Shown here: positions 37,195-47,735 of the stretch, piece after piece
How positions within the stretch are numbered: position 1 is the first letter of the stretch
Layout of the letters: the number at the start of each line of letters is the position of its first letter
Source of the DNA: Casuarius casuarius
Taxonomy: Eukaryota > Chordata > Aves > Casuariiformes > Casuariidae
Assembly (NCBI GenBank): GCA_003342895.1
Contig: PTFA01000085.1
Coordinates: 3,312,212 to 3,376,211, forward strand
Direction: 5' to 3'
Length of the DNA: 64,000 nucleotides
Made by a program: the position numbers and the translations under genes
Notes under the pieces: model-generated
What the model was told of the DNA's origin: nothing
Database searches by the model: none
Seen by the model: only the letters and a program-made list of their open reading frames with translations

Positions 37195-38059
37195 CTAGAA
37201 ATGGATGGAAAATTGCATTAAAAATAGTCCCATTCCAGTTCTGATAAAGTAATTTCTACTTCACTACCATCAAACTATACAAAATGCAGGTTATGATTAT
37301 TTAAACACTCCTTCTAAAAGCATTCAGCAAAACAGTTCAAACTACAGTAACTTCAGATCTGGCTCCCTGTAACTATCAGTAGTTTTTGTTAAGAGATCTG
37401 CCTGTTGTAGGATAATTTGTATTATATCATTCAAGAAAGATGAATGTAAATGTTTATTTTACCATAGTCCTAGAAGGACAATGGAATTTTGCCATAGTTA
37501 AATGATTTATAATAATCTTGGTAGTTCTGCAACAGCATGACTTCTTTTTAGCATGAAGAGACAAACTTCCTAGGACATGCTAATTCACATAGACAATGAT
37601 GTTACCCAGATAACATTTTATTGCAATACGTATATCATAATAACTACTGCCCATCTTTTTTTCTTTTCTTTTTAAAACATCGGCAACAGTTAAGAGACTA
37701 ACAGAACATGCAGGTAACAACCATCAGCTATCAGGAAGGATCAGAAAGCCTCCTCAGCAGCTCAGCCAAAACTCAGTGCAGACAAAACCCTGGTAGTGAC
37801 TTTATTCTTCTTACTACTTTTTAAGCCAAAAAGCCCCCTCTTTTTTATTTATTTTTTATTTTTATTTTTTAATTATCGGAGTAGATCAGACCACCATTCT
37901 CCCTGTGGCTGAAGCTTCCACTTTAAATTTCCAGTAGCTTGGAAACCTAGGTTAAAAATGTTGTGGTTTGTCCTTTTACATTAACACAAAGATCTGTCTG
38001 TCCACACCAAGTTCTTTCACTCTTTGATCATTATTGTCCTGTCCTTTCTGACTGCAGGT

Positions 38060-38670
38060 ACTAATCCTTAACAGCTCTCAAATCCATTTAGTACCATGCA
38101 TGCAGATCATTTTTCTTCCATGTCACCTGACTTCATGCACTTTCCCTTCTTTACCACAAACATTCAACTTCTCAGACTTCACTCCTGCTCAGCTGCTCAT
38201 TCTGCTGACTTGTATGAGATCNACTTTCTCTGGGGAGACAAATATTCCAGCTTCAATCACCTCCTTCTTCTCTTTCTCTTCCGAGTTTCTTTGTGCTTTC
38301 TTCCACTCCACCCGTATCAAATGGGAAAAAAGTCTTGTCAAAAATCAGAAAAACTGCTGTTATGTTCTTTGCCCACCACCTGACTAAAGAGACATGGGCA
38401 ACTAAGATGCCTTCCAGACACCATCAACTGATTCACTGTTTTTACACTTATAGTCTATAAAAGCCAACCTATTGTTAATATAACTCTACTCTACCAGGTC
38501 TTCTGCCTACTTTTTAGTCAAATCCATCTGTTAGAGATTGCCTGTCAGGGTGTAAGCTCCTTGAGATGGGGGCATCACTGGCTATATGTTTCCGTAATGT
38601 CATGTCCACACTGATTTGACCCAGGTATGGAACAATATACATAGTAAACAACATCATAAATAAATAATCT
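38060..38670 (+). mobile_element. Degenerate L2/CR1-like LINE 3' end
   Basis: The 3' portion reads GTGTAAGCTCCTTGAGATGG, then a diverged middle and a tail with repeated TAAATAAATAA. From memory, this is the layout of the 3' end of ancient L2-like elements of amniotes (TGTAAGCTCCTTGAGGGCAGGG...AATAAATA). The upstream pyrimidine-rich part (about 38060-38330) also resembles the 3' UTR of such elements, but weakly. No coding frame remains. Confidence 0.4.
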
Positions 38671-40489
38671 TGATTAGATAATGCTCATCCCTAGGAGCTG
38701 TACAAATATTTATGAAAAATAACTACTTCCACAAATATCTTACAGTCCAATTTTGGAAAACCAGGAACTCCTAAGATTTGGTAATTTTTCAGACAGTGTT
38801 GCTGCTCAGAGATTAATATCTCCTCAGGGCTAGCAGCTAGAATTTCTGCTAAAGTCTACTCTTCTGACACAAAGCTATTGGGAGCAACAAAAGTAATTAA
38901 GAATAAAAATACACCAAGTACAAAGCAAGAAATCTGACTGCAGTCAGATGAAAGGCTTTTTAAAACTGCTGAAGTCTAGCAGTNAAAAACATTAAAAGAC
39001 ACATAAAGATTATTAGTTACACACCGATTGCTTAGGTAAGCTTGGTTTGTTTGACTCTTCTATTAAGTAACATGAAAGGCTACCAGCATTAGGTTTCTTG
39101 CAGATTTTGATCTAAGAAATCCACCTAATCATACAGGTGATAAACAAGCTTGCCAGTACGGGCAGATAATTCCAGGAACAGAGTTAGATATCTCACAGTC
39201 ACAGAGGAGTGCTGAGCACTAGAAATCTTTGTGGAAAAGTAAGGACAGGAGAGGAAATAAAATGATGGATGAGGAACATCTCCACTATCTGACTGACATC
39301 CACAAAACATGTTCATTGCCCACCTTCCTTTACACCCATGCCTGGATACAGAGTGGTGGAAGTGGCTGGTCTTTTGACAAAGAAGAAATGGATGAGAATT
39401 TTGAGTCTGTTGGGACTGTTCCTGGGAGTAATGAGCAGAAACTTCCCTACAAAATTGCACATACAGACAAGGGGAATGTGCAGGCTCTCTAATCTATTCC
39501 CTTCATCTCTTAGACATTTTAACAGCAGTAGCATAATTGCAGTAATCTGGCTACCCTTTGCTACCCAGATGATGATGAGATAGTTGTTGTTTATGCATCA
39601 GGTCTAATTTTCCCAAATAGAAAAAGAACACATTTTTATTTCAACTTTTCTCTTTCTTCCCCANTCTTCCTAAAACTCTTTTTTAATCAACTCTGCAAGG
39701 ACACATGATACAATGACCTGGAGGTGAAAGATTCTCATTAATAATATAATTTGTCTGTTTTTGACTAGTTTAAAACGCCCTCTCTCTTTTTTCCTAATTG
39801 CGCTATTACCTTGTCATCATGCCTTTCATTCTCCATTTATAACCAGATCCCTTCAAGTGCCTCAGGTGAAGGACCTAGGTGGATTCTCATGTATCTTCTT
39901 AGCTTAAGGGTATGCCNGCACTTGGTGCAGTCAGTGTCAGATGTCTGTTCAGCACAAATATCAATAAGCAGACCTCCCACCCTTCCATTCATAAATGGGG
40001 AGAGTACAACTGCCTGAAATTTCACACTCTTTCCAAACCTGTTTGGGGAGGAGGTGGGTTACCCGAGAACAATGAAGTTTTAGAGGTCACTCGTATCTGT
40101 GACAACTATTTGTCTTGCCTTCCTCCTCCAGCTGTCTTTTTCGTATCCAGCAACATCATACCAGACTTTAAAAGGTCTGAAGATGACTANGTGTGCAAGT
40201 TTCAGCACAGCTTAAGACAAAAAAGTAATACAACAAATAGTTCAGTTTGGTGACTGATGCTCCCTGTGCCACATTTTCAGTAGCAGATCATCAGAATTCC
40301 ATTTCTTCAGGGTCTGAAAACGTTTTGATGACTCCCTATACCATTTATTAGTGAAACTATACAATTTAAGCAGAATGAACACATTGCTGGATAAATGTGT
40401 TTTGCTTACTTTATTTAAAAGGCACTAAGACTGACAAGGAGGGGGATTGTTCTTTAGCTTTATAGTGCCTATACCGCTTAATTGCTTTA

Positions 40490-40550
40490 AAAAAAAAAAG
40501 AAAAGAAAAGAAAAAAAAGAAAAAACCCCCCTCAAAACAACCCCCCCACC
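40490..40550. repeat. Low-complexity A/G then C-rich tract
   Basis: A run of A with regularly spaced G (AAAAG units, about 40490-40526) passes directly into C-rich sequence (CCCCCCTC, CCCCCCCACCCC). It is simple sequence, and the C runs sit in register with A4 spacers. Confidence 0.85.
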
Positions 40551-40869
40551 CCAAAACAGCAAAAACCAAAACACACAACCAAAAATATGATGAAAACAGA
40601 AAAAGAATGGAACAGCTGGGTTAACTGTGAATTCTGTGACAAACACATACTGCACAGTCAGTGGCTAAGAGGGTTCCAATTTCACCTCAAGTTGCTATGG
40701 GCATATTTCTTTTCTGGAGGCTGAGTATCACCAGAAACCTGTAAAGTTGCTATACATTTGGTATCATGACAGAGCATATGGGCAGTCTAAGATATGTATT
40801 CTGAATATCCACTCACGTGTTCAGAAATAAACCCTGACTGAACTCAAACATAGACAGGAAGCGTTCAAG

Positions 40870-41140
40870 ACGTAGAAGCAGGACAGGTGACCCAGGAGGA
40901 ACCCGGTGAGACTGTCCGAGCGTGGAGGGATGGGCTGCGATCAGCAACACAAAGTCCAGCTGGAGGCCAGGCACTAAAAGTGTGCCCTAGGGTCCATACT
41001 GGGTCCGGTATTAACATCTGTATTAATGACCTGGATAGTGGGAACGAACGCACCCTCAGCGTTTGCAGATGGTACAGAGCTGGTAGGAGTGGCTGATAGG
41101 CCACATGGTCGCGCTGCCATTCAGAGGGACCTGATGATGC
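40870..41140 (+). mobile_element. CR1 LINE fragment, internally deleted
   Basis: This is a plus-oriented piece of a chicken-repeat-1 type LINE. It starts GACAGGTGACCCAGGAGGAA (linker between endonuclease and reverse transcriptase) and then jumps to the late reverse-transcriptase region: AGCTGGAGGCCAGGC..., TGGGTCCGGTATT, ATTAATGACCTGGATAG, and the catalytic-box region TTTGCAGATGGTACA. The second aspartate of the FADD box reads glycine (GAT-GGT), and the frame is broken, so it is a dead fragment. Compared with other CR1 copies, several hundred bases are missing near 40945-40960. Confidence 0.8.
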
Positions 41141-41693
41141 TGGGACGAGATTTCTCACTAAACAGAATAGCCTGACATTACATGGAAGAGAGAACGTTTT
41201 TGAAATATAAAAAGAAAGAGGAAACAAAAATTATGCACTTTCCTGCATAACACAAGCTGCAAATATGAGAAAATACCTTAGGGCTTAGTAATGGGAAATG
41301 GACTGATCTAAAGAGAATAAACATTTTCAGACGTGCAAAATCTCACACATAACCTGTATGAAAGGACTATTGTTAGGTTTTTCACACATCAAGCACTCAG
41401 ACATTCAGACATTTTACTCCTTCTTTCTTGTAAACATTGTGGTATTATGATGAATTACATGATCATATACTCTCCCTTCCACAGGACTCCTGTCTCATGG
41501 CTAGGTAGGGAAGTGCTCACACAGTGATTCACTGTTAAATTATCTTATCCTTGTCACATCTACTGCACGCTGTAGAAAAAGGAGATTTCAAGAGAAAGTA
41601 ATTTTCTCACTCACCTTTCTAAAGTATTTAATGACTAGTGTACCTGTAAACTTTCACAAGCATGAAATATTTTATGTTCATAACATGCCTGTA

Positions 41694-41760
41694 TACTGAG
41701 GAGTTGATATTATCCAAATTTTCCATGTAAGAAACAGAAGCACAAACCATTCAATCGATG
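41694..41760 (-). repeat. MIR-like SINE fragment
   Basis: GAGGAGTTGATATTATCC, ATTTTCCATGTAAGAAAC and AGAAGCACA follow, in reverse orientation, the MIR core stretch remembered as ATTATCC-CCATTTTACAGATGAGGAAACTGAGGCACA. It is strongly diverged. Confidence 0.45.
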
Positions 41761-41839
41761 CATACATTAATTTTGCGTGTTCAACTTCAGAGGCCTATGA
41801 TCTTGTTTTCAGCAGTATTTGGCATTACCTAGCACACCG

Positions 41840-41935
41840 CACATCGTATGTTGGAAAGCATAGCTCCCACTGACTTGCTGTTGAATATGCTCAGCACTGC
41901 TGACAATCAAATCCAGCTCTCAAGTCGGGACTCAT
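41840..41935. repeat. Ancient amniote interspersed repeat relic
   Basis: The segment with AGCTCCCACTGACTTGCTGT and ATGCTCAGCACTGCTGACAA resembles a widespread sauropsid repeat containing GAGCTCCCATTGACTTCA and CTCAGCACTT motifs. It is assigned from motif memory only. Confidence 0.35.
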
Positions 41936-42749
41936 AAATTAATGAGCGAGCATAAAACATGTAAGTGATTTTGTGTAGCATTGCACAGGAATGCTATGCC
42001 ACAGGCAGGAGGAGAATCCCACTCTCAAGCTCTGCATGCAGCTGTCAAATAAGAGGCTCCGCTTTCCCCTTTCACAGTCCCTGCCTTATGCACTACNTAC
42101 CTTCCCACTTCAGCAATAAAAGATGCAGTAGTTTTAAAATCACTGTCTCCTCAGTTATGTATGAANTCTCTGTCTTCCTTAGGAGCTCAAAATGAAAACA
42201 GTAGGAAAAGCTGTGATCTGAGGAGTACCTGGAAAGCAGCACCCAAAACCTCATCCCAACTGTACTGTTGTTCTAATAAAAGATATCTTCCCCTACTTAC
42301 AAACCTTGCCAGGCTTAACTACGGGAAATTCCTTTCTGAATTAAGCAGTTCACAACTGGAATATGTCCAGAGTGAACAGAATCCTCCAGAAATTAAGTTG
42401 CTATGCTTTGTCAAGGCTCTGCTTAGCACTTCCAAGCTAATTTTTGAATAATTTGTAAATACTCATGGGGGCAGCAAGAAGTCAGAAAAATTGTTTCCTT
42501 GTCCCATTTCAAGTCTTTTTATCACAGAACTAGAATATCACAAGTAAAAGATGAGCAAAACAAAGTATTTTCTTTTACTCTGTTAGAACTTACCAAATTA
42601 TTTTGATTGAAATTTTGCTCAAGAAAAATACTTAGAAAGGAAAATTGCAATTAAACAATAGCTACATTATAAGAGTTGAAATCAGATTAGTAAGAAGTAC
42701 TGGATAATCTTTATAACACTATATATTGTATAACTGGCTTAAGTGAATG

Positions 42750-43330
42750 CATGTATGATATGCAGGATCACACAGGCAATGTGCATACACAGCTGGCAAA
42801 GAGAATGAGAGAAAATATGGAAATTATGGAAAGCAACTCTAAGGTAATTAGGGGAAACAACCAAAGGAAAGGACATGAAAAAAGGTGCAGAAACAGATTA
42901 TTAGGGTGCTACATATACGATCTGGCAATAAAAATGCAAGGATTAAAAAAGGTCTACTTGAACCAATAAAAGAAGTGCAAAGAGTAATTAATTGTAAGAA
43001 AGATTATATTATGAAGTATTGCATAAAATATCATCTAGACAGAAGTCTGAAAAGAACAAACATTAGTATACTAACACAGCACAAGTATTTAAAAATAAGA
43101 AATTCAAAATAAAAGTGATATAATAATAGATTAAGATAAATCAAAGATAAAGAACCAGAGGTCAGCACAGAAAATTGGCCAAGGAGGGAATCAGGCAGAA
43201 GGAGCAGACCTTACTGAAAAACTAAATGTACTATTTGTCCCAGTGTTTCCAAAAAAGACAGATGCTAAGATGCACAAATTCCCCAAGGCTGGAAATGATA
43301 TGAGAAGAATCTAGAGTTTCATCAGAAAAA
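42750..43330 (+). mobile_element. Possible very old LINE remnant
   Basis: A/G-rich sequence with open stretches rich in Lys/Arg/Asn (about 42751-43112) is followed near 43205-43260 by a segment translating to EKLNVLFVPVFPKKTD. This resembles the LN-FF-SVFT motif of CR1/L2-type LINE linkers. If real, it is far more decayed than the CR1 fragment at 43578. The evidence is thin. Confidence 0.25.
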
Positions 43331-43577
43331 TTAAAAAACGAGAAGATCTATAGATGACAAAAATCTGACACCATAAAACATCTGTCCTAAAAGAGAAAGA
43401 GATAAGACTGGATTCTATGAACTTCTGTGAAAACATAAGCAGTGTTGGGCTCTTAAAATCTGAGGAAAAAAATACAAAATTATAGGAAGGGGTGGGAGGA
43501 AAACCAAAAATAAACCATGGACTACATAAAATGAAATAAATGTTCCTGCAAAAACTCATATGTAAAAAGCAAGTGTA

Positions 43578-43870
43578 CGAACTGTGGAAGCAGGGACAGG
43601 NGACCCAGAAGGAACACAGCAAGACTGTCTGAGCATGGAGGGATGGCGTCAGGAAAGCCAAAGCCCATCTGGTCTTGAATCTGGTGAGGGATGTGAAGGG
43701 CAACAAGAATGGCTTCTACAACTGCATACACAGCAAAAGGAGGGCTAGGGAAAACGTGGGCCTGCTGCTAAATGGGGCAAGGACCCTGGTGACAAAGGAC
43801 ATGGAAAAGGCAGAAGTACTCAACGACTTCTTCGCCTCCATCTTTACTGGTAAGACTTGCCACCAGCAAG
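43578..43870 (+). mobile_element. CR1 LINE fragment (endonuclease-RT linker)
   Basis: A plus-oriented CR1 segment begins with the same GACAGGNGACCCAG block as the copy at 40870. It continues through AGGAAAGCCAAAGCCCATCT, GAGGGATGTGAAGGGCAAC and CTTCTTCGCCTCCATCTTTA to CTGGTAAGACTTGCC. The last 200 bases still read as CR1 polyprotein in frame: [24 protein letters not shown] and [18 protein letters not shown]. It is less decayed than its neighbour and is cut off at both ends. Confidence 0.85.
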
Positions 43871-44456
43871 ATGAGTAATTATGAATAATAACTAGAGATG
43901 GAGTTGCATGACTTTCTGCATATAGAAGAGATTACCTATATTTAGGTATGGGGTTACCTATATTTATCTAATGGTTTAGATAAAAACATACTATTAGAGT
44001 GATATTTGCCACTAATACTCACTAAAAACGTGCGAGTCAAGAGCAAAGAGAACAGCAGTGCAGGTCAGAATGACTTGGACAGGCCGTATGCTTGGATGCA
44101 TAAACAACTTCTGAAAGCTAATATAAATAAATACAAATCTACAGAAGGTCACATAAAAACAAAACATTTTACCTTCTGTAGACACTCAGTAATCCAGAGA
44201 CAGATACAGAAACATAGTTCATTCTCTACAGTGAATACTGAAAAAATCAAGTCCAAAATTAAATCACTCTCTCAGTTCCCTGTATTTCTGTCTGCAGTTT
44301 TTTTGAAGAGCAACTTTGAGAATTATAGCATTCCAGTTGTCTTCCGATTATACACATATACCACTCTTACTAAGTTAAAGCAGTTTGTTCCTTTCCTAAG
44401 TCATTGTAATTTTCTTCCCGTGATAAAGAAAGGTTTAGATATGCTTCACGAGATAC

Positions 44457-44489
<33 letters not shown>

Positions 44490-44500
44490 TTTTTTTTTTT
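44457..44500. repeat. (ATAG)n microsatellite plus poly-T next to SCAPER donor
   Basis: About seven to eight ATAG units (44457-44487) are followed by 12 T (44489-44500). The tract ends four bases from the exon boundary at 44504. On the SCAPER sense strand it lies directly downstream of the splice donor as GTTAAAAAAAAAAAA and then (TATC)n. Confidence 0.95.
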
Positions 44501-44503
44501 AAC

Positions 44504-44733
44504 CTGATCAGGTCTTGGACTCTGCTGTTGAAGGCTTCGGCTTGTGAGGATTTGCTCTTCACTTCCTGTATTATTTTCAGTGTATTGTAGTGGTTGTGTC
44601 TATCTGGGAAGCTGGAGATCAGACATCCAAAAATCACAGCAGTTATCCTGAGAAGTCCTGTTGTTAGACCTTCAAATACCTGTTTATTTGCACTTCGGCC
44701 TGAAGTGGCATTATGGTCCTCTGGAACATTAAC
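44504..44733 (-). CDS. SCAPER: SCAPER coding exon
   Basis: The exon is 230 nt: 76 residues plus AG of a split serine codon. It begins VNVPEDHNATSGRS, contains the conserved block NKQVFEGLTTGLL (identical in human SCAPER as I recall it) and ends FNSRVQDLI. The stretch after SFPDRHNHYN, about residues 50-66, diverges from the human sequence and looks like a variable loop. The acceptor has a good pyrimidine tract and ends GTAG. The donor is unusual: CAG|GTTAAA followed at once by 12 A residues and a (TATC)n tract on the sense strand, so it departs from consensus at +3 and +5. Translation across the join to the next exon gives ...RVQDLI-S-YVVN, which confirms the boundary. Confidence 0.93.
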
Positions 44734-46879
44734 CTACGTAAAGCAAAAAAGTAGAAAAAAATCAACTGTAATTCAGTAAAAATAATCAACATTTGTAGAG
44801 AAACACTTAGAAAGCTGCATATGAATAAACCAAAAAATAGTAATTAAGTAACATATTCTAGCAGTGCTGAGGAACATTTAAGTGTTCTGGCACAAAAAAG
44901 GGGTTTATAGCCCCCTACACAGATAATATAATTTAAAACAAACAAAACAAGCCAAAATGAAATTTAGCATGGGAGAACTGAAGGAAACCTTACAGTAGCA
45001 AAGTATTTCATTATTATGATTGTGCTGTTCTTATGTATATGCAGGATTTTTGATAAGTCACTAGCAAAAATTACTTTTTAAACTGGACTGGGAATAAACA
45101 AACTAATAAGGTGGTTCATTTTGATTACCACATTGTGGTAATTATCACAAAGATAAATTAAATCTCCAGGATACACAAAGTTTTCAATAATACAGAGGAA
45201 AGACAGCTATTCACCATGGAAAGAACAGCCTTTACTACTGTGGGGTAACCCCCTGCTTGACTTAGGAAAAACATGACATAGTGTCAGAAGGCTACTCAAC
45301 AGTTGGGTTCAAGACCACAAACCCTGCAAAGAGTATTTTGAAAGGCCTAAGTTCTTGTGATACAGCAGCTACAGCTGTGGCGTTTCACAGAAAAAGGCAA
45401 TATACTTTGTAGGCCATGGGAATGATCTTTGCAGTAAGATCTAATGCCCTATGGACTTTCTCCTCAAAAGCAAAAAAAGAGACATAAGCAATTACAGAAA
45501 TATTATCCCAAAGTAAGAATCTACAGATCCTTTAAAGTATTTTGAGTGGAATTTTAACATTAGAAGAATTACAGAAACTAAAGCAAAAAAAAAAAAATAG
45601 AGTACTACTTTACTACTTTGCCCTTAGGAAATAGTATACTGAAATATCTGAGCAGTAGACACAGACAAGCCATGGCAAGGCCATTGGAGGCTTCGTCTGG
45701 TAACAGTGACAAAGTATGGTGGAGAGTGCAAAATTTTTCCAGTCTACAAGGAGGAATCCAGTTGTGCTCCTTAGCTTCTGCATAATTTATTTCAAAACAA
45801 ATTTTATTAACTGTTGAGGTTAAGCAAAGAAGGTAGTACACAGCTGTTTTAAGCCAGTTAAGGAGCATGACCAGGTGAAGTTCCTATTATGATCAGGGAG
45901 AAACTGCCAGAAGAGTAAGTGAAGTCTGTGTAGGGAAGATACCCACTTTTACAGACAAAATATTGACAGCATAGGTGGATCAAAATATGTAGCTGCTAGC
46001 TAAATTCACTACGCTTAACCGTNCTGGATTCTATATACTAATAGGCTTCTGCAGAAGCAATTTTACAAGACAGCTTGAAACTTTCAGTGCCATAACTAGT
46101 GATCAATATTGGCTGAAATTTTATTTTCATTCCCAGTTAAAATCATTTACACTTGGTAAATAAGTGAGGTCACAGAATACTGGTCCTACCTGTATAGGTA
46201 TCAGGAGGGATTTGGTAACACTTGGTGACAAAGAACAACACGCGCATTTCTTTATTATTCATTAGCTCTGAGCCTTGTGTTGGTACTTAAAACTNATTGT
46301 AATAGTCTGCTCCTGGTGATGAGCCAAGCAAGCAAGTGAGAAGTCTTTAGCTGCTTACTCAGGTTCAATAGGAAAAATAATATTGTGTTGCTCCAGTAAC
46401 TTATGTTGGCTAAAGTAATTCACGCCTAATGGTTCTAATTGCCTAGTGAAATAGATGGATTATGCTTTATAATGTATAAATCAATTCAATGTGGCAACTT
46501 CGTGCTAGGAACACCAAGTTTCAAAATTTACTAACAAATGCTACTNGTTTCTTTTTCACTTAGGATAACAAAATGATAGATAACCTATTTCTTAAAAGAT
46601 TCAGTAATATTTTGTATTACAGCATCCCATTTGCTATTATAATCCGAGGATTTTTTTCTTCTAGTTGAATATATATTTGAGGGCTATACTTTTTAAGTAT
46701 AGAGCCCTTAGTTACACAAGTTCATGCTTTAATATAAAGTTGTCTTCCTACTTTATAAAATAAATAGATCTGGTATTTTAATANAATTAAAAATTTATTG
46801 CAAAACTGATTTTTCTGATTCGATTACTGGGGAAAGTGTATATTAAAATAAAGNGAGAGCCAATTTTTTTTTACACTTG

Positions 46880-47345
46880 TGTCAAAGAGGACATAGAACC
46901 AAATACCTTTTTANGTAAAATGGGTAAATTTGAACTCATTGCTATGCTGAATATCTTCCGTTTATGTGAATTCAATGAGTCATGAAAGATCAGCTCTTTT
47001 ATGGAAGAAATAATTAATTGGATAGCGTGAAAATGTGTTAAGATTTATGTTNAAAATTAATTAGGATGCTTGCAAAATGATGTATTACTTTGCTTGTTGA
47101 TTATTATACNAAGCAAGGGGATAAGAAATCTTAAGACTGAATAGTATAATTACAAAAGCTTCCCAGTTTTGATTTTTGTGTTGATTATACGTTAATTATA
47201 TGAAGAAAAACTGCTGTTTGTTGAACATAGGCTACAAATGAGTGATGTTAAAATGCTTCACATTTTTATTTCTAAACACAAGTTTAATAGTTTAACTGAC
47301 AAATTGACAGGCACAATTACATACTTAAATTGATTTGTCAAGTAA
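46880..47345. promoter_or_regulatory. Candidate AT-rich regulatory element
   Basis: A repeat-poor AT-rich stretch contains multiple homeodomain-type cores: ATAATTAATTGG near 47010, AAAATTAATTAGGA near 47053, CGTTAATTATATG near 47190 and a GATTTGTCAAGTAATTGG segment near 47332-47349. This is consistent with a conserved noncoding element, but composition alone yields TAATTA frequently. It is supported mainly by the known Islet-SCAPER regulatory association. Confidence 0.2.
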
Positions 47346-47439
47346 TTGGTATAAAGTGTTCCTAAAACACTGAGGAACAGTAGAAAATACAACCAGTGCT
47401 CAACGATTCGACTCATNCAACCTCTCAATGCTATTTGAA

Positions 47440-47735
47440 CGTTTATGATGACTGCCTGTGCTGGGCCAAATCTCGACTCCCAGCTTCTTTAGATCAGTTC
47501 CTGAGCAAAAGGGCGCTGATGACCAGACTCTCAGCNGGGATACAGCCTCTGCAAACCACTCAGCAGAGAATTCCCCCTGCGCAGGGAATCCCTTGCTTGG
47601 GCAGAGCTGCCCTAAGCTCTTCAGCTGTGCCCAGCATCAAGGATTTAATCCTGCAAGATGCTGAAATACATGGCTCCAGTCCAGTAAAGCACTTAGGCAC
47701 ACTTTTAATACAGTTGCGAATGTAACTCCTACTGA
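47440..47735. repeat. Probable ancient interspersed repeat relic
   Basis: A moderately GC-rich segment contains GTGCTGGGCCAAATC, GATTTAATCCTGCAAGATGC and CAGTAAAGCACTTAGGCACA. These motifs resemble amniote ancient repeats (GGGCCAAATCCTG...ATCCTGCAAG...AAGCACTTAAGCAC). A 109-codon plus frame overlaps it but has no recognisable product. Confidence 0.35.

Larger units (their letters stand above)
37195..44503 (-). other. SCAPER intron, 7.3 kb
   Basis: This is the most repeat-rich intron of the window. It carries an L2/CR1-like 3' end (38060-38670), a poly-A/G then poly-C tract (40490-40550), CR1 fragments (40870-41140, 43578-43870), a MIR-like fragment (41694-41760), a further ancient repeat relic (41840-41935), a possible old LINE remnant (42750-43330) and an (ATAG)n microsatellite against the exon (44457-44487). 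The open frames at 39125-39580 on both strands were not recognised. Confidence 0.7.

Noticed and set aside
39125..39580. Overlapping open frames of 80-110 codons on both strands
   Set aside because: No family was recognised in either translation and no splice signals were found; probably chance in a slightly less AT-rich stretch.
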